Shown piece by piece: positions 1-7,204 of a DNA stretch of 18,551 bases (position 1 is the first letter of the stretch; the number at the start of each line of letters is the position of its first letter). Position numbers and translations under genes: made by a program. The stretch lies in NCBI GenBank assembly GCA_022712835.1, contig JAFLJU010000194.1, forward strand, positions 1 to 18,551, given 5' to 3'. The DNA comes from Desulfobacteraceae bacterium (GTDB lineage: Bacteria; Desulfobacterota; Desulfobacteria; Desulfobacterales; Desulfobacteraceae). Under the pieces are notes generated by a model, which did not search any database, was not told the origin of the DNA, and saw only the letters and a list, made by a program, of their open reading frames with translations.

Positions 1-1
1 A

Positions 2-127
2 AATTGTTTTAAAAAAGGCTTTATTATTAACGGGATTCAGGATAAAGTTCTTAGATTTGCACCACCCTTAATCGTTGAGAAAACTGAAATTGACAGGCTT
101 GTGGCTGTTTTGGACAGCCTGTTTTAG
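2..127 (+). CDS. argD: Acetylornithine aminotransferase, C-terminal fragment
   Basis: The first 125 bases hold an open frame with no start in the window, ending in TAG at 125-127 (about 41 residues). The translated tail contains the stretch DKVLRFAPPLIVEKTEID, which is the typical C-terminal end of class-III aminotransferases of the ArgD type (the 'LR..PPL.....ID' pattern). ArgD converts N-acetylglutamate semialdehyde to N-acetylornithine with pyridoxal phosphate. The next gene, 28 bases downstream, is argF, which supports ArgD over other class-III aminotransferases. The gene is cut by the window edge, so the active-site lysine is not visible. Confidence 0.8.
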   Translation, partial: NCFKKGFIINGIQDKVLRFAPPLIVEKTEIDRLVAVLDSLF

Positions 128-155
128 CTAAGATTATATCGTTAGGAGATCCAAA

Positions 156-1070
156 TTGAAAAAAGATATACTATCATTGTTGGACCTTGAACGAGAAGAT
201 TTTGAAAATCTTTTCAAACGGGCCATAAAACTTAAGGAGCGGTATGCAAAGGGGATCTTTGATTCGCTTTTAACCGGCAAAACCCTGGGCCTGATTTTTG
301 ATAAAAAATCCACCCGGACAAGGATCTCGTTTGAAACAGCCATGATCCAGCTGGGCGGGCATCCCATTTATATGAGCACCCAGGACACACAGATTTCCCG
401 CAATGAACCCGCCAAAGATACCGCCCGGGTACTTTCCCGGTACATTGACTGTTTGGCCATGAGAACCTTTGACCATGCTCTTGTGGAGGAATTTGCCCAA
501 AGCTCCAGCATTCCCGTAATCAATGCCCTGACAGATTCTTTCCACCCCTGCCAGATCTTAAGCGATCTCATGACCATTATTGAGCACAAGGGCGGATATG
601 AAAATGTAAAAGTTGCCTGGGTGGGGGATGGCAATAATGTGGCCAATTCCTGGGTGAATGCGGCCAGTGTCCTTGGGTTTGATCTTACCCTGGCGTGTCC
701 CGACGGTCATTCCATTCGAAAGGATATTATTGCCAATGCCGGGGCAGATACCATGTCGCATATCGTTTTTACAAATGACCCCAAAGAAGCGGTCAAAAAA
801 GCCGATGTGGTTTACACCGATGTCTGGGCCAGTATGGGCGAGGAAGATGAACTTGCGGGTAGGCTGGCAGCCTTTGATGGGTTCCAGGTGAACCATGAGT
901 TGTTGTCCCATGCCAAGTCCGATGTTCTGGTTCTTCATTGTCTGCCGGCCCACAGAGGCGAAGAAATATCAGAAGAGGTTCTTGAGGCAAAGGGGGCCGC
1001 GTTCTGGGACCAGGCAGAAAATAAGCGCCATATGCACAAAGCGATTTTGGAAAGTTTGATTTTGGGCTGA
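156..1070 (+). CDS. argF: Ornithine carbamoyltransferase
   Basis: This cytoplasmic enzyme joins carbamoyl phosphate and ornithine to make citrulline, the sixth step of arginine synthesis. At 304 residues it is the usual length for the family. The carbamoyl-phosphate motif STRTR is at residues 52-56, the DSFHPCQ segment at 127-133, and the ornithine-side HCLPAHRGEE signature at 261-270; together these separate it from aspartate carbamoyltransferase. The start is TTG at 156, chosen because AGGAG at 144-148 sits at proper distance and the protein begins at the expected place. It lies 28 bases after argD and 60 bases before argH, and is presumably co-transcribed with both. No ArgR operator or separate promoter was recognised. 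Identification is firm. Confidence 0.97.
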   Translation: MKKDILSLLDLEREDFENLFKRAIKLKERYAKGIFDSLLTGKTLGLIFDKKSTRTRISFETAMIQLGGHPIYMSTQDTQISRNEPAKDTARVLSRYIDCLAMRTFDHALVEEFAQSSSIPVINALTDSFHPCQILSDLMTIIEHKGGYENVKVAWVGDGNNVANSWVNAASVLGFDLTLACPDGHSIRKDIIANAGADTMSHIVFTNDPKEAVKKADVVYTDVWASMGEEDELAGRLAAFDGFQVNHELLSHAKSDVLVLHCLPAHRGEEISEEVLEAKGAAFWDQAENKRHMHKAILESLILG

Positions 1071-1130
1071 TCCTAGGCTTGATTTTAAAAAATAATAATA
1101 ACCACCTTTTTTAAGGAAGACAGGCAGATC

Positions 1131-2510
1131 ATGAGTGAAAAACTTTGGGGAGGGCGGTTTTCCCAGGCAACAGACGAGCTGGTTGAAAAATTTAATGCCT
1201 CCATTGATGTGGATAAACGGCTTTATGCAAGTGACATAAAAGGCAGCATTGCCCATTTGAAAATGATGGCAAATGAAGGGATCATCACCAAGGCAGAAGC
1301 CGATAGCCTGATCCAGGGGCTTGATCGTGTGAAAGCCAAGATGGATAATAATGAAATCCCCTTCACCGACAGCCTGGAAGACATCCACATGCATGTGGAA
1401 GACGCTCTGGGCCGGGAAAGCGGGGATCTGGCAAAAAAACTTCACACCGGACGTAGCCGAAATGATCAGGTGGCTCTGGATATACGGATCTACCTCAAAG
1501 AAGAAACCATAAATATCATCCAGATGCTCAAAGGGTTTCAAAAAGCTTTGGTGACCATGGCAAAAAAACACCTGGATGTGATCATGCCGGGGTACACCCA
1601 TATGCAGCGTGCCCAACCGGTGCTGTTCGCCCACCATCTTATGGCCTATTATGAAATGATGGGCCGGGATATCCAGCGGTTTGAGGATTCGATTAAACGG
1701 GTGGATGTCATGCCCCTGGGAGCCGCGGCATTGGCCGGCACCACCTATCCTTTGAACCGGGAGTATACAAGACAGGTGCTGGACTTTGGCTCTGTGTCAG
1801 AAAACAGTATCGATTCCGTTTCAGACCGGGATTTTGTCATGGAATTTATTTCCCATGCCAGCATTTGCATGATTCATCTGTCACGGCTTTCCGAAGAATT
1901 GATCCTATGGTCCTCCTCCGAATTTTCCTTTATCACCATTTCCGATGCCTTTACCACAGGTTCCAGCATCATGCCCCAGAAGAAAAATCCGGATGTGGCA
2001 GAGCTTGTGCGGGGGAAAACAGGAAGGGTGGTGGGAAATCTGATGGCTATTCTTACCACCATGAAATCCCTTCCCATGGCCTATAACAAAGACATGCAGG
2101 AGGACAAGGAACCGCTGTTTGATACCATTGATACCTTGAAAATCTGCACAGAAGTTTACACCCGGATGCTGCCAAATATCGAGGTGCATGCCCATAGAAT
2201 GAAACAAGCTTGCAAACAGGGGTTTTTAAATGCCACTGATTTTGCAGATTATCTTGTGAACCGCGGGTTGCCCTTTCGCCAGGCCCATTCTGTTGCAGGC
2301 AAAGCCGTTGCCTTTGGCCTATCTCAAAACAAGGAATTGGATGATTTAAGTCTTGAAGAATTGCAAACTTTCAGTGAGTTGGTCGACACCGATATCTATC
2401 ATTTCATCAGCCTTGATCAAATGATTGCCCGTCGCGTATCATACGGGGGAACAAGCTTTGACAACGTGGCCCGGGCGGTTGAGCGTGCTGAAAAGGAGCT
2501 GGATTTGTGA
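1131..2510 (+). CDS. argH: Argininosuccinate lyase
   Basis: ArgH cleaves argininosuccinate into arginine and fumarate, the last step of arginine synthesis. The product is 459 residues, the normal size. It opens with the typical KLWGGRFS segment, carries the HTGRSRNDQV substrate motif in the first third, and shows the fumarase/aspartase superfamily signature GSSIMPQKKNPD at residues 277-288, which includes the catalytic serine loop. ATG at 1131 follows AAGGAA at 1114-1119. The gene directly follows argF; argG (argininosuccinate synthase), often found between these two, is absent here and must lie elsewhere. The stop codon TGA overlaps the start of the next gene (TGATG), implying translational coupling with the lipoprotein. 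Confidence 0.97.
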   Translation: MSEKLWGGRFSQATDELVEKFNASIDVDKRLYASDIKGSIAHLKMMANEGIITKAEADSLIQGLDRVKAKMDNNEIPFTDSLEDIHMHVEDALGRESGDLAKKLHTGRSRNDQVALDIRIYLKEETINIIQMLKGFQKALVTMAKKHLDVIMPGYTHMQRAQPVLFAHHLMAYYEMMGRDIQRFEDSIKRVDVMPLGAAALAGTTYPLNREYTRQVLDFGSVSENSIDSVSDRDFVMEFISHASICMIHLSRLSEELILWSSSEFSFITISDAFTTGSSIMPQKKNPDVAELVRGKTGRVVGNLMAILTTMKSLPMAYNKDMQEDKEPLFDTIDTLKICTEVYTRMLPNIEVHAHRMKQACKQGFLNATDFADYLVNRGLPFRQAHSVAGKAVAFGLSQNKELDDLSLEELQTFSELVDTDIYHFISLDQMIARRVSYGGTSFDNVARAVERAEKELDL

Positions 2511-2941
2511 TGAACCTTGGTAAAAAACAATTTATTTATTTCCTTGTTCTTTTGATTTTAACATTTTTGCTACCTGCTTGCGGTATAAAAGCGCCCCCCC
2601 TGCCACCGGTAAAGGATGGCAATGTTTTGGCCGCTCCTGGAAATCTGACCTATTCGTTGGGAAAAAATGAGGTGATCCTGACATGGGCCCACTCCGTGGA
2701 CCCGGTAAATGCAAAAATAGCACCCGAGGCATTCAGGGTTTATATGGGTACCAAAGATTTGAATGGTTGTCAGGGATGTCCCTTTGTCTTTGAATCGGTC
2801 GGGGTTGTTTCCATGCCGGAAATGACCTATCGACGAGCATTGGAACCGGGGCTTCACTATTACTTCAGGGTCCAGGCCATTGGGAAAGAGGGGATCAAAA
2901 GTTCCCTTTCTAAAACATGTTCCATTGATGTTGAGCCTTGA
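2510..2941 (+). CDS. Small LptM-like lipoprotein with fibronectin type III-like domain
   Basis: This is a predicted envelope lipoprotein of 143 residues from the ATG at 2510 (a GTG at 2507 would add one residue). A lysine-containing n-region and hydrophobic helix (about residues 5-21) are followed by the lipobox LPAC with Cys24. The sequence just after the cysteine, CGIKAPPLPP, resembles the CG-K-P-P motif of the short LptM/YifL lipoproteins. The remainder (about 40-143) has the alternating pattern of a fibronectin type III fold, including TYSLGKNEVILTWAHS and a YYFRVQAIGKEG strand. It overlaps the argH stop by one base and folK by one base, so it sits inside a coupled operon. The role is unknown; lipoproteins of this kind next to argH or lysA are common in proteobacteria. 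A further two cysteines at NGCQGC could form a disulfide. Confidence 0.82.
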   Translation: MNLGKKQFIYFLVLLILTFLLPACGIKAPPLPPVKDGNVLAAPGNLTYSLGKNEVILTWAHSVDPVNAKIAPEAFRVYMGTKDLNGCQGCPFVFESVGVVSMPEMTYRRALEPGLHYYFRVQAIGKEGIKSSLSKTCSIDVEP

Positions 2942-3444
2942 TGGACGCTTGGTTCACAGCCTATTTGAGTATCGGCTCAAATAAAGGGGATAAAAAAGAG
3001 AACCTGAACTTGGCCATCGATTGCCTGGAGCATCACACCCTGATCCGGGTTCTTGCGGTTTCTTCGTTTTACAAAACACAGCCCCAGAATTTTGAAGATC
3101 AGGACTGGTTTGTGAATGCGGCCCTGAAAGTTGAAACACAGGCTGCGCCGGAAGAATTGCTGGAAATTTTAAAACTGATTGAACTATCTCTGGATAAAGA
3201 GGGAAAAGCCTTTCGGTTTGGACCGAGAATTATTGATCTGGACATTATTTATTACCAAAATCAAATTGTCAAAACGAAGTATCTTGACATTCCCCATCCA
3301 AGGATGCAGGAAAGGTGTTTTGTGCTCAGGCCCCTGTGTGATATCGGTGCAGATACCCTTCATCCGGTGTTGGATAAAACCCCGGAACAATTGTTAAAAA
3401 TCATAGAAAAACAAACACATCAGGAGGTTATTCTTCTGGACTAG
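2941..3444 (+). CDS. folK: 2-amino-4-hydroxy-6-hydroxymethyldihydropteridine pyrophosphokinase (HPPK)
   Basis: HPPK transfers pyrophosphate from ATP to 6-hydroxymethyl-7,8-dihydropterin in folate synthesis. The product is 167 residues from ATG 2941 (a TTG at 2938 would add one). The family opening [11 protein letters not shown] is near the N-terminus, FYKTQP and [11 protein letters not shown] follow, and the PROSITE-type signature [12 protein letters not shown] is at about residues 92-103, with the aspartates that bind magnesium and ATP. The C-terminal [16 protein letters not shown] block is also typical. The start codon overlaps the lipoprotein stop (TGATG) and no strong ribosome-binding site is seen, so translation probably depends on coupling. 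It is fused to nothing; other folate genes are not nearby. Confidence 0.95.
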   Translation: MDAWFTAYLSIGSNKGDKKENLNLAIDCLEHHTLIRVLAVSSFYKTQPQNFEDQDWFVNAALKVETQAAPEELLEILKLIELSLDKEGKAFRFGPRIIDLDIIYYQNQIVKTKYLDIPHPRMQERCFVLRPLCDIGADTLHPVLDKTPEQLLKIIEKQTHQEVILLD

Positions 3445-3454
3445 GAGGCAACAG

Positions 3455-4105
3455 ATGAAGTTTTTTATTGATACCGCCAATATCGATCTGATTAAAGATG
3501 CCATGGACATGGGAATGGTGGATGGGGTTACTACAAACCCCTCATTGATTGCCAAAGAACCCGGTGAGTTCAAGGAAATTATTGCCAATATCTGTAAACT
3601 TGTTGACGGCCCCGTGAGTGCAGAGGTGATCAGCCTTGAATATGACGGCATGGTTACCGAAGCCCGTGAACTTGCTAAAATTGCGGCCAATGTCACCGTT
3701 AAAATTCCCATGACCGTGGAAGGGTTGAAGGCGGTCAAAACATTGTCCTCGGAAGGTATTAAGACCAATGTAACCCTTGTTTTTTCCGCATTGCAGGCAT
3801 TGATGGCGGCAAAAGCCGGGGCTACCTATGTATCCCCTTTTGTGGGACGTATCGATGACCTGGCCCAGGAAGGCATGGAATTGATCGAACAGATTGTTCA
3901 GATCTTTATCAATTATGATTTTGATACCCAGATTATTGTGGCCAGTGTGAGAAATCCCTTGCATGTCTTAAATTCTGCCCTGATCGGGGCGGATATTGCC
4001 ACCATCCCCCATGGGGTTCTAAAAAAGCTTGCCGCCCATCATATGACCGATAAGGGGATTGATGCGTTTATGGCCGACTGGAACAAAAAGAATGAACAAA
4101 AATAA
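3455..4105 (+). CDS. tal: Transaldolase-like / fructose-6-phosphate aldolase family protein
   Basis: This is a 216-residue member of the short transaldolase group (TalC/FSA type), a single TIM barrel. The N-terminus [10 protein letters not shown] and the [14 protein letters not shown] block (residues about 22-35) are diagnostic. The Schiff-base lysine is expected in TVKIPMT at Lys83, and [15 protein letters not shown] supplies the other conserved active-site region. Whether it acts as transaldolase in the pentose-phosphate pathway or as fructose-6-phosphate aldolase cannot be settled by eye; most members with this architecture are transaldolases. AGGAGG at 3443-3448 overlaps the folK stop codon and is ideally spaced for ATG 3455, so the two genes are coupled. 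pgsA follows after 13 bases. Confidence 0.92.
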   Translation: MKFFIDTANIDLIKDAMDMGMVDGVTTNPSLIAKEPGEFKEIIANICKLVDGPVSAEVISLEYDGMVTEARELAKIAANVTVKIPMTVEGLKAVKTLSSEGIKTNVTLVFSALQALMAAKAGATYVSPFVGRIDDLAQEGMELIEQIVQIFINYDFDTQIIVASVRNPLHVLNSALIGADIATIPHGVLKKLAAHHMTDKGIDAFMADWNKKNEQK

Positions 4106-4118
4106 CGGATAAAAAATA

Positions 4119-4682
4119 ATGAGATGGTCAAAAAAAATTAAAGCGGTTGTCCTAACCCCGAATTTTATTACCATTTCAAGAATTTTAATGGTTCCCGTTA
4201 TTGTGGTGCTCCTGATGTCAGACTCCAGGGTCACCACATTTATTGCTGCCGTTCTTTTTTCCCTGGCATCCATCACAGATTATTTTGACGGATATCTGGC
4301 CAGAACCCGTGGCCTTGAATCAAAACTTGGCACCATACTGGATCCCCTTGCAGACAAGCTGCTGGTATCGTCCACTTTGGTGATGCTGGTCTCCCTTGGC
4401 TTTATGCCGGGCTGGATTGCCTGTGTGATCATCGGAAGGGAATTGGCTGTGACCGGTTTGCGGTGTGTGCTGATTGAAAACGGACAGGATGTGGCAGCCT
4501 CCTGGCTGGGTAAATATAAGGTTGGTTTCCAGATAGCGGCAATTATCCCTTTGAGTCTGCATTATGCCTATCTTGGGATCGATTTTAACGCCATCGGTAT
4601 TTTCTTTCTCTACGGGGCATTGATATTTACGGTGTGGTCAGGCCTTGATTATGTCATCAAAGCAAGAAAGTTTTTGTTTTAA
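4119..4682 (+). CDS. pgsA: CDP-diacylglycerol-glycerol-3-phosphate 3-phosphatidyltransferase
   Basis: This inner-membrane enzyme makes phosphatidylglycerophosphate from CDP-diacylglycerol and glycerol-3-phosphate, the committed step to phosphatidylglycerol and cardiolipin. The 187-residue product is the normal length. The CDP-alcohol phosphotransferase motif D-x2-DG-x2-AR-x8-G-x3-D-x3-D is complete, with Asp54, Asp57-Gly58, Ala61-Arg62, Gly71, Asp75 and Asp79. Several hydrophobic helices surround it (about 20-34, 38-52, 80-100, 120-140, 155-178). The N-terminal LTPNFITISRI segment is typical of PgsA rather than phosphatidylserine synthase. The ribosome-binding site is weak. It is the last gene of the operon that begins upstream of argF; no hairpin terminator is visible before the tRNA promoter at 4694. 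Confidence 0.94.
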   Translation: MRWSKKIKAVVLTPNFITISRILMVPVIVVLLMSDSRVTTFIAAVLFSLASITDYFDGYLARTRGLESKLGTILDPLADKLLVSSTLVMLVSLGFMPGWIACVIIGRELAVTGLRCVLIENGQDVAASWLGKYKVGFQIAAIIPLSLHYAYLGIDFNAIGIFFLYGALIFTVWSGLDYVIKARKFLF

Positions 4683-4693
4683 GCAATTTTTTA

Positions 4694-4722
4694 TTGACAA
4701 TAGGGGCCAGTCCATATATAAA
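4694..4722 (+). promoter_or_regulatory. Sigma-70 promoter of the tRNA pair
   Basis: A perfect -35 hexamer TTGACA (4694-4699) is followed by exactly 17 bases and then TATAAA (4717-4722), one base from the -10 consensus. Transcription would begin near 4729, about ten bases before the first tRNA. The location between pgsA and two tRNA genes with their own terminator makes this the clearest housekeeping promoter in the window. Confidence 0.8.
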
Positions 4723-4739
4723 TTCCCCTTGTTTGCTGA

Positions 4740-4814
4740 GCGGGAATAACTCAGTGGTAGAGTGCGACCTTGCCAAGGTCGAAGTCGCGGGTTCAACTCC
4801 CGTTTCCCGCTCCA
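4740..4814 (+). tRNA. tRNA-Gly (anticodon GCC)
   Basis: A full cloverleaf can be drawn. The acceptor arm pairs GCGGGAA (4740-4746) with TTCCCGC (4804-4810); discriminator T is at 4811 and CCA is encoded at 4812-4814. The anticodon stem CGACC/GGTCG (4765-4769 / 4777-4781) closes the loop TTGCCAA, with anticodon GCC at 4772-4774, reading GGC and GGU. The T arm holds the invariant GTTCAA. Confidence 0.97.
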
Positions 4815-4822
4815 TTCATTTT

Positions 4823-4897
4823 GGCGGCTTGGCCAAGTGGTAAGGCATCGGCCTGCAAAGCCGACATTCTCCAGTTCAAATCTGGAAGCCGCCTCCA
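4823..4897 (+). tRNA. tRNA-Cys (anticodon GCA)
   Basis: The acceptor arm pairs GGCGGCT (4823-4829) with AGCCGCC (4887-4893); the discriminator is T at 4894 and CCA is encoded at 4895-4897. The anticodon stem TCGGC/GCCGA (4848-4852 / 4860-4864) closes the loop CTGCAAA, with anticodon GCA at 4855-4857. The T arm holds GTTCAAATC. It is eight bases downstream of tRNA-Gly and surely shares its transcript. Confidence 0.97.
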
Positions 4898-4910
4898 TTA
4901 ATAAATTCAA

Positions 4911-4943
4911 GGGTCCTGGGAGTTTTTCCAGGACCCTTTTTTT
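4911..4943 (+). terminator. Intrinsic terminator of the tRNA operon
   Basis: A perfect nine-base-pair stem, GGGTCCTGG (4911-4919) with CCAGGACCC (4928-4936), encloses an eight-base loop and is followed directly by seven T residues (4937-4943). This is a textbook Rho-independent terminator, placed 13 bases after tRNA-Cys. Confidence 0.93.
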
Positions 4944-5390
4944 ATGGTTAAAATTATCGCTCCCTACACTATTGCACACAAAGTTGATGGTTTTTCCGCC
5001 AGCAATCAACTTTTAAATTAAATTCCATCTTTACAATACAAATGCTCTTGCCATCCTTGTAGACCACTGAATTGTAGAGTTCCCACCATGCCCGCGAGAG
5101 ACCTGACTCGTCTTGGCAACCAGGGGCCATTGTCGGTCTTGTGTTGATCTCCCCCGTCAGGGCATTTAAATGACATTTTATGTAATTTATTACCACTTTG
5201 TGTCAGAAAAACACCTATTTTGTGTTATTTACTTCACAATTTTCTTTGTTTATTGGGGGGGCTAATTGGAATTCTCCCCACAAATGCCGAAAAAAGGTTG
5301 CATTTCCATTCCATGATACCGGCGCCATATCCGAATGCATCAGTTGAACATAAGGAACTCTGTCATTAAATTTGAAAAGCTTGGGCATGC
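4944..5390. other. Long gene-poor spacer between tRNA unit and PEP-CTERM gene
   Basis: No gene can be confidently assigned here. The left part (about 5040-5170) is richer in GC than the rest. On the minus strand at 4969-5196 it holds an uninterrupted 75-codon frame starting at ATG, whose translation includes SGLSRAWWELYNSVVYKDG. That frame has no recognisable domain and no clear ribosome-binding site, and could be a remnant of a lost mobile-element gene. From about 5165 the sequence becomes AT-rich and contains short inverted repeats: ACAT/ATGT at 5173-5183, and GTGT/ACAC at 5200-5214 followed by another TGTGTT. These could be activator sites for the sigma-54 promoter downstream, which is conjecture. 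Confidence 0.4.
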
Positions 5391-5406
5391 GGGCATGTAA
5401 TTTGCA
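5391..5406 (+). promoter_or_regulatory. Candidate sigma-54 (RpoN) promoter of the PEP-CTERM gene
   Basis: The sequence GGGCATGTAATTTGCA matches the -24/-12 sigma-54 pattern TGGCAC-N5-TTGCA. It has the invariant GG (5392-5393) and GC (5404-5405) at the exact required spacing, with full agreement in GGCA and TTGCA. Predicted transcription would begin near 5417, about 35 bases before ATG 5452, which leaves room for the AGGAG ribosome-binding site at 5438-5442. Known for the family: PEP-CTERM protein genes of several bacteria are controlled by RpoN and the PrsK-PrsR two-component pair, so this promoter type fits the gene. The activator site is not identified. Confidence 0.65.
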
Positions 5407-5451
5407 TTCTTAATTTTGACGATAATCTTAGACAAACAGGAGAGAGAAATC

Positions 5452-6060
5452 ATGCTAATACATACTTTTAAGAAGGCGACCGTGGCGTGTCTGCTCATTT
5501 TATCCGTCATGCTTTTGACAGATACCGGATTTGCAACTCCTATTTCCATCGGAAATTCCTATAGCTTGATCAATAGTACCTGGACCGGCGCCCAGGCCCA
5601 TCAGGACACGACTGACAACGTCAACTGGCTGGTGGACAACTACGGCGGACCCTTACCGGCTGGCCTGACCCTTCCGACCGACCTGACCCTTTATGGGAAA
5701 TGGGGCAGTGGCAACTGGACCGGTACTGATCCCGCATTCACCGGTGACTTTTCGGGAGATATCGGCAACTGGATTGCGCCCACTGCCTGGGACACCCCCC
5801 TGTATTACAGCGTGAAAGCAGGAAGCAGCAATGGGAATAGCGGCGGCGGATTTGAATTGTGGTATGCCAACGGACTAACGTTTGCCGATTGGGACACTGA
5901 AGGTCTGAACAATCACAACCTTTCCCATATGCGCTTCTGGACTGCTGACAGCCCAACACCTCCTGGTCCCAATCCGGTTCCGGAACCTACGACCATGCTG
6001 TTGTTCGGAATAGGCCTTTTAGGACTTGCCGGTGTTGTTAGAAGAAAAAAATTGCATTGA
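5452..6060 (+). CDS. Secreted PEP-CTERM sorting-domain protein
   Basis: This is a 202-residue exported protein. The start at ATG 5452 is chosen because AGGAG (5438-5442) precedes it and a clean signal peptide begins there: basic KK, a hydrophobic core (about residues 10-22) and a likely cleavage after TGFA (28). An upstream in-frame ATG at 5416 would sit at the predicted transcription start and spoil the signal peptide. The C-terminus is a full PEP-CTERM signal: VPEP with the PEP at 177-179, a hydrophobic helix rich in Gly and Leu, and a terminal RRKK cluster. Exosortase (EpsH/XrtA type) is expected to cut here; it is not in the window. The central part is rich in Gly, Trp, Asn and Thr, has no cysteine and matches no domain I recognise. 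Such proteins are generally linked to exopolysaccharide, biofilm or floc formation. Confidence 0.88.
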   Translation: MLIHTFKKATVACLLILSVMLLTDTGFATPISIGNSYSLINSTWTGAQAHQDTTDNVNWLVDNYGGPLPAGLTLPTDLTLYGKWGSGNWTGTDPAFTGDFSGDIGNWIAPTAWDTPLYYSVKAGSSNGNSGGGFELWYANGLTFADWDTEGLNNHNLSHMRFWTADSPTPPGPNPVPEPTTMLLFGIGLLGLAGVVRRKKLH

Positions 6061-6137
6061 CAAGACCCGCCTTGGTGGCATAGATTACAACCCATGCTTG
6101 ATGAATATACCTAGGACGATTAATCAGGGGATGGGCC

Positions 6138-6680
6138 ATGTTGCGTCAAATGAACAATAAAAGAGACCATAAGCGTTTTGACCTTGAATTGCCTGTAATT
6201 CTAAAAATCCATGATGGGGTTTTAAATAAAACAGATCCCCCCTTAAAAACCAGGAATATTTCATCCACCGGTGCTTTGATTTCCACCGACCTGAAGCTAT
6301 CTGTTGGGACGATTCTGGAAATAGATATTGAGATTCCCCTTGGTGCGATTAAGGAATTTAGGGGGCGTGGGGCAAAAGTGGCGCTAAAAGGTGAAGTTGT
6401 TCGAATCTCAGGGCTTGGTACAGCCCTGTCCTTTGCCAAAGACTGTCATTTTCAATACCAGTCTTTGGAAGAGACTCATGGATCTGACCCGTCGGGTCTT
6501 ACCCTGCGGGAACGGGAAATATTAGATCTCATTGCATTGGGTTTTTCCAATAAAAAAATTGCCACAAAATTGTTTATCAGTCCCCATACCGTAAAAACCC
6601 ATTTGCATAATATATTTAAGAAAATCAATGTCAAAAGGCGGCTTCAGGCAGCATTGTGGGCTGCTGAAAACCTCACGTAA
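6138..6680 (+). CDS. PilZ domain - LuxR-type DNA-binding fusion regulator
   Basis: This 180-residue protein joins an N-terminal PilZ domain (about 6-108) to a C-terminal LuxR/GerE helix-turn-helix (about 121-176). The PilZ part has both c-di-GMP-binding signatures: the RxxxR motif as RDHKR (9-13) and (D/N)xSxxG as NISSTG (40-45). The LuxR part has [19 protein letters not shown], then [17 protein letters not shown], with the recognition helix around SPHTVKTHL. There is no receiver or autoinducer domain, so c-di-GMP would be the direct input. ATG 6138 has AGGGG at 6126-6130, seven bases upstream. It lies 77 bases after the PEP-CTERM gene on the same strand with no terminator between, so the two may share a transcript. 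It is inferred to be a c-di-GMP-responsive transcription factor; targets are unknown. Confidence 0.88.
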   Translation: MLRQMNNKRDHKRFDLELPVILKIHDGVLNKTDPPLKTRNISSTGALISTDLKLSVGTILEIDIEIPLGAIKEFRGRGAKVALKGEVVRISGLGTALSFAKDCHFQYQSLEETHGSDPSGLTLREREILDLIALGFSNKKIATKLFISPHTVKTHLHNIFKKINVKRRLQAALWAAENLT

Positions 6681-6740
6681 TGCTTTTGTGTTTTTTTCTT
6701 GTACATGCAGGCTTAATATTTTATGTATTTACGATATTTA

Positions 6741-6746
6741 TATAAT
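6741..6746 (+). promoter_or_regulatory. Possible -10 element for the universal stress protein gene
   Basis: A perfect TATAAT lies in a very AT-rich stretch, 28 bases before the ATG at 6775. No convincing -35 hexamer is found 16-18 bases upstream, so the assignment is weak and the match may reflect base composition. Confidence 0.25.
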
Positions 6747-6774
6747 ATTTTAATACTGAAAAGAAGGGGATACT

Positions 6775-7167
6775 ATGAAGATTCTGATCGGATACAAGGG
6801 TGTCAATGTGGGAAAAGAGCTGCTCAAAGTTGCCCTGGAACATGCAATGGCATTTAAGGCTGAAGTGCTGATTGTTACCTCTATGATCGGTGGGGAGAAA
6901 GCGGAGCAGGTATTGGTTCAAAAGGCAGAGGAAAATCTGGAAAATGTTAAAAAATATTTTGATGAAAAACAGGTGTCCTGTAAAACCCATCTACTGGTCA
7001 GAGGTCTCGACGCTGGCGAAGATATTGTTAATTTTGCCAATGAAAAAGGAGTGGACGAAATTATTATCGGGGTAAAAAGCAGGTCCAAAGTGGGTAAACT
7101 ACTTTTCGGATCCACGGCCCAATTGGTTATCCTCCAGGCGGATTGCCCGGTTGTAACTGTTAAATAG
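6775..7167 (+). CDS. Universal stress protein, UspA family
   Basis: This is a single-domain Usp of 130 residues, slightly shorter than the usual 140-150. The N-terminal strand MKILIGYKGV, helix KELLKVALEHAMAFKAEVLIVTS and C-terminal DCPVVTVK are family features. The ATP-binding signature G-2x-G-9x-G-(S/T) is present in modified form as G-VK-S-RSKVGKLLF-GS: the second glycine is serine, so nucleotide binding is likely but not certain. The ribosome-binding site GAAGGGG lies just before ATG 6775. The gene follows the PilZ-LuxR regulator by 94 bases and ends before a strong terminator. Function is presumed to be stress adaptation; the specific trigger is unknown. Confidence 0.9.
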   Translation: MKILIGYKGVNVGKELLKVALEHAMAFKAEVLIVTSMIGGEKAEQVLVQKAEENLENVKKYFDEKQVSCKTHLLVRGLDAGEDIVNFANEKGVDEIIIGVKSRSKVGKLLFGSTAQLVILQADCPVVTVK

Positions 7168-7204
7168 CAACAAAATTAAATGAAAAATATATTGATTCCG
7201 TCAC

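Noticed and set aside
368..953. Long minus-strand frames inside argF
   Set aside because: They lie opposite a well-conserved enzyme, lack ribosome-binding sites and have no recognisable domain.
969..1637. 222-codon minus-strand frame across the argF/argH junction
   Set aside because: It is antisense to conserved parts of both genes, and its composition (rich in His, Phe, Cys) is typical of an antisense shadow.
4887..4914. tRNA-Cys 3' end as an integration (att) site
   Set aside because: No second copy of the tRNA 3' end and no integrase gene are visible downstream in the window.
4638..5016. Open frames on both strands across the two tRNA genes and terminator
   Set aside because: They run through clear cloverleaf tRNAs and a terminator hairpin; the reading frames are by-products of the tRNA sequence.
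5416..5451. Upstream ATG as start of the PEP-CTERM protein
   Set aside because: It falls at the predicted sigma-54 transcription start, and would put a charged segment ahead of the signal peptide; ATG 5452 has a proper ribosome-binding site.
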